From Mycolicibacterium aromaticivorans JS19b1 = JCM 16368 (GTDB taxonomy: Bacteria; Actinomycetota; Actinomycetes; Mycobacteriales; Mycobacteriaceae): 64,000 nt of DNA. The stretch covers positions 3,162,001 to 3,226,000 of the forward strand of contig NZ_JALN02000001.1 in NCBI RefSeq assembly GCF_000559085.1, read 5' to 3'. A program made the position numbers and the translations under genes. Shown here piece by piece: positions 35,988 through 44,045 of this stretch. Numbering within the stretch: position 1 is the first letter of the stretch; the number at the start of each line of letters is the position of its first letter. The notes beneath the pieces are model-generated. The model saw nothing but the letters and a program-made list of their open reading frames with translations. It was not told where the DNA came from and ran no database searches.

Positions 35988-36773
35988 ATGGTTCCGTTCT
36001 GGTTCACGCTGTCCGCGCTCTGCTTCGTGGGTGCGGCGGTGCTGTTGTACGTCGACATCGGTCGTCGACGTGGTTTGGGCCGCCGCCGTAAGTCCTGGGC
36101 GCGGTCGCACGGGTTCGACTTCGAACCCGAGTCCGCCGAGATCATCGACCGCTGGAAGCGCGGGGTGATGTCCACCGTCGGCGATGTCACCGCCCGCAAC
36201 GTGGTGCTCGGGCAGATCCGCGGTGAAGCGGTGTACATCTTCGACCTCGAAGACGTCGCCACGGTGATCGCGCTGCACCGCAAGGTCGGCACCAACGTAG
36301 TGATGGATCTGCGCCTCAAGGGCATCGCCGAGCCGCGGGAGAGCGACGTCTGGCTGCTGGGCGCCATCGGCCCGCGGATGGTCTATTCGACCAACCTGGA
36401 CGCCGCCCGCCGGGCGTGCGACCGTCGCATGGTGACGTTCGCCCACACCGCGCCGGACTGCGCCGAGATCATGTGGAACGAGCAGAACTGGACGCTGGTC
36501 TCCATGCCGATCTCGTCCACCCGGGCCCAGTGGGATGAAGGGCTGCGCACCGTGCGGCAGTTCAACGACCTGCTGCGGGTGCTGCCCCCGACCGTGCAGC
36601 CGGCGCTGACCCAGTCAGCCGGGCGGCGCAACGCCTCCCCAGGCCGCCCGCTGGCCCCCGCAGGCCGCCGGGAACTGCCGCCGGGACATGTCGATGCGCC
36701 GCCGCCGCTGCGTCCGCAGCAGCCGCGCAGTGTCGGCCAGACTGGCACTCAGGCTCCCAACTACCAGCGCTGA
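35988..36773 (+). CDS. ttfA: TtfA, trehalose monomycolate transport factor A
   Basis: 261 residues: an N-terminal transmembrane helix (FWFTLSALCFVGAAVLLYVD), a basic segment (RRRGLGRRRKSW), a globular domain rich in charged residues (GDVTARNVVLGQIRGEAVYI, VMDLRLKGIAEPRESDVWLLG), and a Pro/Arg-rich disordered tail. It is syntenic with Rv0383c (TtfA), which lies next to clpB and pyrE and was shown to be an accessory protein required for MmpL3-dependent trehalose monomycolate export and growth. ATG start, 59 bases after the preceding gene. Confidence 0.8.
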   Translation: MVPFWFTLSALCFVGAAVLLYVDIGRRRGLGRRRKSWARSHGFDFEPESAEIIDRWKRGVMSTVGDVTARNVVLGQIRGEAVYIFDLEDVATVIALHRKVGTNVVMDLRLKGIAEPRESDVWLLGAIGPRMVYSTNLDAARRACDRRMVTFAHTAPDCAEIMWNEQNWTLVSMPISSTRAQWDEGLRTVRQFNDLLRVLPPTVQPALTQSAGRRNASPGRPLAPAGRRELPPGHVDAPPPLRPQQPRSVGQTGTQAPNYQR

Positions 36774-36790
36774 CCCGGTAGGGTCGCCGC

Positions 36791-37567
36791 GTGCCCCGTC
36801 CTGTCGCCCTGATCACCGGCCCCACCGCGGGCCTCGGTGCGGGCTACGCCCGCCGCTACGCGCGGGACGGCTACAACCTCGTCCTGGTTGCCCGCTCCGT
36901 GGATCGACTCGAGGACCTCGCCGCCGAGCTGAGGGCCGCCCACGGTGTCGACGTCGAGGTGCTGCCCGCCGATCTCACTGAGGGCCCTGACCGCGCGCGA
37001 GTCGCCGACCGGCTGGCCGCCGGGGTGCAGGTGCTGGTGAACAACGCCGGGTTCGGCACGTCCGGTGAGTTCTGGACCGCCGACCCCGCCCAGCTGCAGG
37101 CCCAGCTCGACGTCAACGTCACTGCCGTCATGCACTTCACCCGCGCGGCCCTGCCGTCGATGATCGAGGCAGGCTCGGGCACCGTGATCAACATCGCCAG
37201 TGTGGCCGGGCTGCTGTCAGGTCGTGGATCGACCTATTCGGCGTCGAAGGCCTGGGTGGTGTCGTTCACCGAAGGGCTGGCAAACGGTATCGCCGGCACC
37301 GGCGTCAGCATTCACGCCGTCTGCCCGGGATTCGTGCACACCGAATTCCATGAGCGGGCGGGCATCGACATGAAGTCGATCCCGAACATCTTGTGGCTCA
37401 ATGTCGATGACGTTGTCGCCGTAAGCCTGGCCGATGTGGCCAAGGGCAAGGTCATCAGCATTCCCGGTCTGCAGTACAAAGTACTGACCTCGGTGGGCCG
37501 ACTCGTCCCGCGTGGGCTGGTCCGCGCGGTCAACAACACGATGGGAAGAGGCCGTGGGCGCACCTGA
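36791..37567 (+). CDS. Short-chain dehydrogenase/reductase
   Basis: 258 residues with cofactor motif TGPTAGLGAGYA (residues 9-20), NNAGFG, Ser-bearing VINIASVAGLLSG and catalytic YSASK. PGFVHTEFHERAG follows, typical of the extended classical SDRs, and a basic C-terminal segment without a transmembrane helix. Substrate unknown. GTG start; its last 14 bases overlap the start of pyrE, so the two are translated together. Confidence 0.85.
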   Translation: MPRPVALITGPTAGLGAGYARRYARDGYNLVLVARSVDRLEDLAAELRAAHGVDVEVLPADLTEGPDRARVADRLAAGVQVLVNNAGFGTSGEFWTADPAQLQAQLDVNVTAVMHFTRAALPSMIEAGSGTVINIASVAGLLSGRGSTYSASKAWVVSFTEGLANGIAGTGVSIHAVCPGFVHTEFHERAGIDMKSIPNILWLNVDDVVAVSLADVAKGKVISIPGLQYKVLTSVGRLVPRGLVRAVNNTMGRGRGRT

Positions 37568-38114
37568 ACTCAACGCCACCGAACGCGCCGAACTCGCCGA
37601 GCTGGTCCGCCAGCTGTCTGTGGTGTTCGGCAGGGTGACCCTGTCGTCGGGCAAGGAGGCCGACTACTACGTCGACTTGCGCCGCGCCACGTTGCACCAT
37701 CGGGCCGCTCCGCTGATCGGTCGGCTGATGCGCGAACTGACTGCGGACTGGGACTACGCCGCCGTCGGCGGGCTGACCATGGGTGCTGACCCGGTGGCCA
37801 GCGCGGTCATGCACGCGCCGGGCCGCCCCATCGACGCCTTCGTGGTGCGCAAAGCAGTGAAAAGCCATGGGATGCAACGTCTGATCGAAGGCGCTGAAGT
37901 ATCCGGCAAGCGGGTCCTGGTGGTCGAGGACACCAGCACCACTGGTGGCTCCGCGCTGACGGCCGTGCAGAGTGTGCGCGAGGCGGGTGGGACCGTCGTG
38001 GGGGTTGCGACGGTGGTGGACCGGGCAACCGGGGCGGCCGAGGCGATCGAGGCCGAAGGGGTGCCCTACCGGAGCCTGCTGGGTCTGGCCGACCTGGGCC
38101 TGCCGACCACCTGA
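37554..38114 (+). CDS. pyrE: Orotate phosphoribosyltransferase (PyrE)
   Basis: 186 residues with the PRPP-binding motif VLVVEDTSTTGGSAL (about 121-135), SSGKEADYYVDLRRATLHH near the N-terminus, and VRKAVKSHGMQRLIEG containing the loop Lys residues. It converts orotate and PRPP to OMP in pyrimidine synthesis. M. tuberculosis PyrE is 179 residues. The GTG at 37554 with GGGAAGAGG upstream is preferred; earlier in-frame starts would lie deep in the preceding SDR gene. Confidence 0.93.
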   Translation: MGAPELNATERAELAELVRQLSVVFGRVTLSSGKEADYYVDLRRATLHHRAAPLIGRLMRELTADWDYAAVGGLTMGADPVASAVMHAPGRPIDAFVVRKAVKSHGMQRLIEGAEVSGKRVLVVEDTSTTGGSALTAVQSVREAGGTVVGVATVVDRATGAAEAIEAEGVPYRSLLGLADLGLPTT

Positions 38115-38122
38115 TACCTCCG

Positions 38123-38893
38123 GTGAAAAACGACGAGGAGCTCATCGAGGCTTCGGAATGGCCGTGGGACGACGTCGTCGACGTGATCTGCGCCGGCGCT
38201 GGGCCCGGCGCGCTCGCCCACGCGATCTGCTGCGCCGACCATGATTTGGACGTGGAAATCGCTGACGCGGAGATCTCTTGGCAGACAATGGATTCCGATA
38301 TCGCGGCATACTTGGAATCGATGACCGAAGATCTCGGGCTGGAAGGTACGCCGGTCCGGGATCTGGAGCTCACGGCCGTTCGGGCCCAGCCGGTGCCGGT
38401 CAAGGCTGATCGGCGCGCCACGATCGAACCATTCTTCGGCTCCCGGTTGCGCGATTGGTCGGTGCGCTGCATCGCCTCGCCGTTCGGCGTGATCTACAGC
38501 CAGGTTCCCGACATCATGACGCCGATGCGCTCCGAATCCGAGACCGTCCGGGTCGCGGTGTTGGGCGATCAGCGGTCCGACGCGGACCGTCCCGGCTTGG
38601 CGTTGGCCCAGTGGCTGCGTCAGCAGGCCGACGCACGAGACATTTACGGTGCGCGCGGTACGGTGTTGCAGCGGTTGATCTTCGAGCACGGGCGCATAGC
38701 CGGCGCGGAATTGGCAACGCCGGAACGGACGCGACTGGTGCGTGCTACCGAAGGCGTGGCGCTGTCGATCGGACCGTTGCCCGCCGAGGCTGACTGGCCT
38801 GTCCAAACCGGGTTACCCGGCGGTGCGCAGGTCGCGCTGGTGAGTCGAACAGCCAGTAGATTCGGCCGCGTGGAACTGCTGTACAGCCTCTGA
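38123..38893 (+). CDS. Conserved hypothetical, possible dinucleotide-binding protein (Rv0381c position)
   Basis: 256 residues. The N-terminus has a Rossmann-like DVICAGAGPGALAHAICCAD (GxGxxGA type with an acidic residue further along), suggesting FAD or NAD(P) binding, but the later motifs of flavoprotein families are not visible. Its place after pyrE and before the TrmH-type gene matches Rv0381c in M. tuberculosis, also of unknown function. GTG start, eight bases after pyrE, so cotranscribed. Confidence 0.6.
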   Translation: MKNDEELIEASEWPWDDVVDVICAGAGPGALAHAICCADHDLDVEIADAEISWQTMDSDIAAYLESMTEDLGLEGTPVRDLELTAVRAQPVPVKADRRATIEPFFGSRLRDWSVRCIASPFGVIYSQVPDIMTPMRSESETVRVAVLGDQRSDADRPGLALAQWLRQQADARDIYGARGTVLQRLIFEHGRIAGAELATPERTRLVRATEGVALSIGPLPAEADWPVQTGLPGGAQVALVSRTASRFGRVELLYSL

Positions 38894-38894
38894 A

Positions 38895-40764
38895 TCAGTT
38901 CCGGCTGGGCACGGAAAAGTCTACCGGGATAACTCGTTTGGCGAACAGCTCGGCCATGGCATCGCTGGGGATGGGCCGTGACAGCAGGAATCCCTGAGCG
39001 CGGTGGCAGCCGTGCTGGAGGAGGGTCATCGCCGCGGTCGGCGACTCCACACCCTCGGCGACCAGTTCGAGATTGAATGCCTCGGCCAGAGCGATGATCG
39101 CCCGGACGATCGCCAGATCTTCCGGGTTGGTGCCCAGATCGAGGACGAAGCCCTTGTCGATCTTGAGGGTGTCCACTGGAAGCGATTTCAGATGGGTGAG
39201 CACGCTGTAGCCGGTGCCGAAGTCGTCGATGGCGATGCGCACACCGACATCTTTGAGCCCGGCCAGTGTGATGCGGGTGGTCTCGATGTCCTGCACCACA
39301 ACACTTTCGGTGATCTCCAGGCACACCGATTTGCCGTCGAGGCCGAACTCGGCGATCGTGTCGGCGACCGATTGGACGAACCCGTCCGCGACCAGCTGCA
39401 CGGGGGAGACGTTGATCCGGATGACCGCATCCTCGGCGATGCCGCTGGCCTGCCAGCGACTGAACTCCTCGCATGCGGTGCGCATCACCCAGCGGCCCAA
39501 TTCGCCTGCCAAATTGATGGATTCGGCGACGTGGATGAACGAGTCCGGCAGCAGCAGACCGCGGGTCGGGTGCTGCCAGCGAACCAGCGCCTCGGTTGCC
39601 GAGGATCTCCCCGGTGCGCATGTCGACTTCGGGCAGGTAGTGCAGGATCAGCGACCCGGTGTCGATCACGTTCTGTAGGTGCAACTCGATGTCGTTGCGG
39701 AACTCACTTCTCAGCGACATCTCGTCGGTGAAGACCGCGATCTTGTTTCCGCCTGCGTTCTTGGCGTTGAGCACTGCCTGGTCGGCGCGGCGCAGCAGGT
39801 CCGACGTGGTATCCCGACCAGGAACGCCCAATGCGACACCGGCACTGACGGTGCGGGTGAGCGTCTCACCGCCGATCGTCACCCGGTCGCGCAATGCATC
39901 CTGTAGCCGGTGGGCCAAGGCCTCGGCGGCTTCGGCGTCAACCGAACCGGCCGGAACGATCACGAACTCGTCACCACCGAGGCGGGCGATCACGTCGCCG
40001 TCGCCGGTCTCCTCGCGCAACCGGTCGGCGAATGCCTGGATGAACCAGTCGCCCGCGTGGTGACCGAGGTAATCGTTGATCGCCTTGAGGCGGTCGAGGT
40101 CGAGGAACAACACCGAGACCGGGCCTTCCTGACCGACGCGCAGCCGTTCATCGAGATGGGCGAGCAGTGCGCGGCGGTTGTGCAGTCCGGTCAAGTCATC
40201 GTGCTCAGCCAGGTAGCGCAGCTGGTCTTCGGCGACCACCCGCGCCTGCACCTGGGCGAACAAGGAGGCGATCGCCTTGAGTGCGTTCAGCTCCTCAGGC
40301 GTCCAGTCCTTAATGCCGAACTTGATGAAACCGATGCATCCGGTTGTGGTGTCGCCGGACAGCAGCGGAACCGATGCCATCGAGGTCAACGCCATGCCCG
40401 TGCCCTCCTCAACGAGGCGCTGGTACTCGTCCTCGGGAATCGGATCGGGGCGGAAGAAGACGGGTTCCTTTGCGTGCTCGGCGGCGGCGAAGACTGGGTC
40501 CGCGTCAGTGAAGTAGATCAGTTCGAGGGGGTCTGGGTCGCGCTGGTGTGGTGGCCACTCTGCGATCAATCGGGTCGCCCGGATGCTGTGCTCGTTGTAG
40601 CGGAGAAAGCACACATCCACGCCGAAGGAAGCCGACAGCTGGCCGAGAACTTGCTGGCTAACACCCGGGGATGTCGCGGCATCGACAGCCATCAACTGCG
40701 TCGCGACATGCGTGACGAGATTCTCCAGGCTGTCAGCAGGCCCGGTCTCGGAAGGTGTGGTCAT
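38895..40764 (-). pseudogene. GAF-GGDEF-EAL c-di-GMP enzyme, split by a one-base frameshift
   Basis: Read as one protein it would be about 622 residues, the length of M. tuberculosis Rv1354c. Order: GAF-like sensor (about 20-170), GGDEF domain with intact IARLGGDEFVIV, EAL domain. At about 39594 one extra base shifts the frame in front of EALVRWQHP; the downstream frame continues with INVSP, ITES, IDDFGTGYS and VAEGVES, all intact EAL catalytic motifs. So both cyclase and phosphodiesterase halves look active but are not joined. It may be a sequencing error, a real mutation or a slippery site. Start ATG 40764. Confidence 0.75.
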
Positions 40765-40821
40765 CCTGCCATCTCGTGATTAGTGGAGCTTAGGAGATGG
40801 TATCGGTTTGTGGATTTTGTG

Positions 40822-41577
40822 CTAGCTTCCGCTCCCGGCCAGCAAGCCAAAGCCGCTGAACTCGTCGGAGATGTCGGCCAGCATGCGCATCTCCTTGACG
40901 ATTTTGGCCAACTGCCCCGGCTCGGCGTGATTGGCGAACGTGCGCCTATCCCACCACATCATCTTCGTGCGGTAGCGATCGCTGGGGTAAGCCGCCGCGG
41001 GGATCTTGGAGGCCACTACACCACCGGAGGTGCTCCACCGGTCCAGGACGTGCGCGGCGGCTGTCGCCAGGATGAACTGGGCCCCGAGCAGAGTCATCGT
41101 GGGGAAGGCGGTGCGCGCGAACGTCCGGGTGAGCTCACCGCTGCGGGCCGGGTCGTCACTGACCCACGCCGACTTCATCTCGACCACGCCGAAGGGCAGG
41201 CGGTCGGTGATCATCTTGCGTACGGCATCCTGGCCCGGCTGACCGTCCCACTCGACGATCGCGTGCGATTCGTCGGCAAGGAGGTACGGCCCCTTGGCCC
41301 GCAGGCCGCCGAGCATTCTTCCATTCTCGTCCAGCGCGGTGTAGAACAGCGTCGTGTCGTGGCCATCACGGAACGAGTCGATATCCAGCGCCGCCTCCAC
41401 GCCGTGTTTTGCATAACTATTCAGCGCTCCCCGAAGGCAGTCCTCCCATAGCCCAGGTTCGCTGTCCGGTTGGGCGAGGACGATGGTGCAGCCGGTATCT
41501 TCGTCGCGCCAGCTAATGGTTTCGGGCAGGGTGTAGAGCTTTTCTTCCGGAAAGGCCAGCACGGAGGCGTTCATCAT
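40822..41577 (-). CDS. Possible GNAT-fold acyltransferase (FeeM/autoinducer-synthase-like)
   Basis: 251 residues from ATG 41577. The middle (FYTALDENGRMLGGLRAKGPYL, then VVEMKSAWVSDDPARSGELTR and LGAQFILATAAAHVLDRW) has the order expected of GNAT-type N-acyl amino acid synthases, but I see no decisive catalytic motif. It sits 57 bases upstream of the c-di-GMP enzyme on the same strand. In M. tuberculosis the Rv1354c-type gene adjoins an Rv1355c-type gene, which is also present here at 45870. Function uncertain. Confidence 0.4.
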   Translation of the reverse strand: MMNASVLAFPEEKLYTLPETISWRDEDTGCTIVLAQPDSEPGLWEDCLRGALNSYAKHGVEAALDIDSFRDGHDTTLFYTALDENGRMLGGLRAKGPYLLADESHAIVEWDGQPGQDAVRKMITDRLPFGVVEMKSAWVSDDPARSGELTRTFARTAFPTMTLLGAQFILATAAAHVLDRWSTSGGVVASKIPAAAYPSDRYRTKMMWWDRRTFANHAEPGQLAKIVKEMRMLADISDEFSGFGLLAGSGS

Positions 41578-42290
41578 TTCCCATCTTTTGAGGGGCCTGC
41601 GGTAGGGGGTTCCGCAGCGGTGACCGAGGTGGAACAAGGGTTATTTATTCGAACTTGCAAATATCAGTATCTCGCCGAAACGTGCCAAGACTCCAGCCGT
41701 TAGCCGGAAAAGCGCTGGTTACCGGGGGGTAGCCGACGAAATCCGATGTGCACCCCGGCCGATGCGACGGCTTGCGTGAACACCTGTGCGCACAGAATTC
41801 CTGGTCAAGGGCGGCGCGCCTGCCAAGGGAGCTGGAGACCCTAAACTCCATATCGGCGGAGACCGAACCGTTATTACCGGCGCTGTGGCGGGCGCATGGC
41901 ATGTGCCGAGCGTGATCTAGGGGGCAGAAAGGGCCGTGGGTGACCTGTATCGCACCTCTGTCGGCACCCTGCGGGATCACCGCGCCGTGGCCGAGAATTA
42001 CCGTCCTCGGCACGGTAATTCCGGCTGCGACAAGGCCCATCTTCCTAACGCCATGCGCAGAACTAGCCAGCAAATCGAGCTATACCCTCGCCAAGGCGAA
42101 GATCGGTGAATCGCCGGCACCGGCGGGCCGGAACACCAAAGTTGCTGGATCTCCCCGGGCTCGGTGAATTCCTGCGTGTCGACACGGGCGCTGAGCCCGA
42201 TGCCAGCGGCCCAGAACCGGGCGTGCGCGTCCTATGGTGCTTGCGTGCTGATCCTGCCGGACGCCCCGCCCGATGCGGTCTGGGTCACCC
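41578..42290. other. 713-base gene-free stretch with a strong inverted repeat
   Basis: No credible gene lies here on either strand. Its only clear structure is a 10-bp perfect hairpin at 41995-42021 (given separately). Near 42250-42297 a short frame ends VWVTRD but has no good start. The stretch must hold the promoter of the minus-strand acyltransferase-like gene and that of the methyltransferase gene. Confidence 0.5.
41995..42021. repeat. Perfect 10-bp inverted repeat (GAATTACCGT-N7-ACGGTAATTC)
   Basis: The arms at 41995-42004 and 42012-42021 are fully complementary with a 7-base loop, and three further GC pairs (CCG/CGG) can form outside after one unpaired base. There is no T-run. It could be an operator for a dimeric regulator or an RNA hairpin. 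Confidence 0.6.
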
Positions 42291-42935
42291 GTGACTGACC
42301 CCGGTCCCACCGAATGGAGCACCGGGGCCCCCGGCGTCGGACCCTGGGCGGGCGGCCTGCCCGACGATCCTCGCTATGACCCAGACTTGTTGCGCCAGGG
42401 CGACACTCGCAACGTCGTCGACGCCTACCGCTACTGGACGCGGGAAGCGATCATCGCCGACATCGATCGGCGCAGACACGCGCTGCACATCGCGATCGAG
42501 AATTTCGGCAACGACGCCAACATCGGCGCGGTGGTCCGCACCGCCAACGCATTCGCTGTCGACACCGTGCACATCGTCGGCCGCCGGAGGTGGAATCGCC
42601 GCGGCGCCATGGTCACCGACCGCTACCAACGGCTGGCCCATCACGAGAACACCGCGGATCTGCTGGCTTTCGCCGCCGGTGCGGGACTGACCGTGGTCGC
42701 TGTCGACAACGTCCCGGGCGCGGTGCCGCTGGAAACCACCGTCCTACCCCGGGATTGTGTGTTGGTCTTCGGGCAGGAAGGGCCGGGCATCTCCGAAGCC
42801 GCCCAGACAGGGGCGGCGATCACCGTGTCGATCGCACAATTCGGGTCGACACGCAGCGTCAACGCCGCCGTCGCCGCCGGCATCGCCATGCACGCCTGGA
42901 TCAGGCAATGGGCCGACCTTTCACAGGCCTGGTAG
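42291..42935 (+). CDS. TrmH/SpoU-family RNA methyltransferase (Rv0380c-like)
   Basis: 214 residues with SPOUT motifs: IENFGNDANIGAVVRTANAF (motif 1), LVFGQEGPGIS (motif 2) and VSIAQFGSTRSVNAAVAAGIA (motif 3), which form the knotted SAM site. It 2'-O-methylates ribose in tRNA or rRNA; the target is not predictable. Its place near pyrE matches Rv0380c. The GTG at 42291 is chosen; ATG 42273 is an in-frame alternative and no ribosome site is strong. Confidence 0.87.
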   Translation: MTDPGPTEWSTGAPGVGPWAGGLPDDPRYDPDLLRQGDTRNVVDAYRYWTREAIIADIDRRRHALHIAIENFGNDANIGAVVRTANAFAVDTVHIVGRRRWNRRGAMVTDRYQRLAHHENTADLLAFAAGAGLTVVAVDNVPGAVPLETTVLPRDCVLVFGQEGPGISEAAQTGAAITVSIAQFGSTRSVNAAVAAGIAMHAWIRQWADLSQAW

Positions 42936-42950
42936 GGCAGGATTGACGGC

Positions 42951-44045
42951 ATGGACCAGCTGTGGGCGAACCGTGCTGCCAGCGCCGAAACAGCCGTCGC
43001 GAAGCGGCACCTGCGCCGGCTCTGGGGACTGCCCGGAACACAACTCGGCGTCGTCGCGTGGCCGCCCGCGCGCCGGGACCGGCTGTTCGGGACGTGGCAT
43101 TACTGGTGGCAGGCGCACCTACTCGACTGCCTTGTCGATGCGCAGTTGCGTGACCCGCAGCCGCACCGGCTCGGCGAGATCAAGCGGCAGATCCGCGGGC
43201 ACCGGCTGCGCAACAACGGACGCTGGACCAACAGCTATTACGACGACATGGCCTGGCTGGCCTTGGCGCTCGAGCGCGCCGACCGGGTGGCGGGGGTAGG
43301 ACGGCCGCGTGCACTGAAGAGGTTGTGCGAGCAGTTCATCACGTCCTGGGTGCCTGAAGACGGCGGCGGAATCCCTTGGCGCAAGCAGGATCAGTTCTTC
43401 AACGCCCCCGCCAACGGCCCGGCCGGGATCTTCTTGACCCGCTATGAGGATCGGCTGCGCCGGGCCCAGCAGATGGCCGACTGGATCGACGAGACCTTGA
43501 TCGACCCCGAGACCCACCTGGTCTTCGACGGCATCAAGGCCGGCTCGCTGGTACGCGCCCAGTACACCTACTGCCAGGGCGTGGTGCTGGGATTGGAGGC
43601 CGAGCTCGCCGCGCGCACGCACGACCACCGGCACGCGGAGCGGGTGAGGCGACTGGTCGCGGCGATCGGTGAACACATGGCGCCCGACGGAATCCTGAAC
43701 GGGGCCGGCGGCGGCGACGGTGGTCTATTCGCCGGGATCACCGCCCGCTACCTCGCGCTCACCGCTATGGTCCTGCCGGACGACGCGGCGGCGGACACGC
43801 GCGAGAGCGCCCGCGCTCTCGTGCTCGCGTCGGCGGAGGCGGCGTGGGACAACCGCCAAAACCTCGACGGCTTGCCGTTGTTCGGCCCCTCCTGGGGCAG
43901 CATCGCCGAGATCCCCACCGCGGGTGGCGGACACGCACAGTTCGTTGAGGGCGCGGTGAACTCGTCGCAGACACCCGAGCGTGACTTGTCGGTGCAGCTG
44001 TCGGGTTGGATGTTGATGGAGGCGGCGCATACGGTGACAGCGTGA
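42951..44045 (+). CDS. Glycoside hydrolase family 76 protein
   Basis: 364 residues with an alpha/alpha toroid pattern: YYDDMAWLALALERA carries the Asp-Asp pair characteristic of GH76 endo-alpha-1,6-mannanases, and YTYCQGVVLGLEAEL and GGGHAQFVEGAV are further family blocks. No signal peptide is evident, so it may act in the cytosol, unlike secreted mannanases. Possible substrate: alpha-1,6-mannan of lipomannan or lipoarabinomannan. M. tuberculosis has a similar gene (Rv0365c). Its stop overlaps the start of the antiporter gene. Confidence 0.82.
   Translation: MDQLWANRAASAETAVAKRHLRRLWGLPGTQLGVVAWPPARRDRLFGTWHYWWQAHLLDCLVDAQLRDPQPHRLGEIKRQIRGHRLRNNGRWTNSYYDDMAWLALALERADRVAGVGRPRALKRLCEQFITSWVPEDGGGIPWRKQDQFFNAPANGPAGIFLTRYEDRLRRAQQMADWIDETLIDPETHLVFDGIKAGSLVRAQYTYCQGVVLGLEAELAARTHDHRHAERVRRLVAAIGEHMAPDGILNGAGGGDGGLFAGITARYLALTAMVLPDDAAADTRESARALVLASAEAAWDNRQNLDGLPLFGPSWGSIAEIPTAGGGHAQFVEGAVNSSQTPERDLSVQLSGWMLMEAAHTVTA

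Noticed and set aside
41645..42073. 142-codon frame with hexapeptide-like VILGHGAVIP
   Set aside because: The resemblance covers only a few residues, the remainder is Cys/His/Arg-rich and unlike a protein, and it spans a hairpin; I do not accept it as a gene.
42191..42297. Short plus-strand frame ending VLILPDAPPDAVWVTRD
   Set aside because: The frame is short, lacks a start with a ribosome site and follows a stop at about 42107. The end only looks protein-like.
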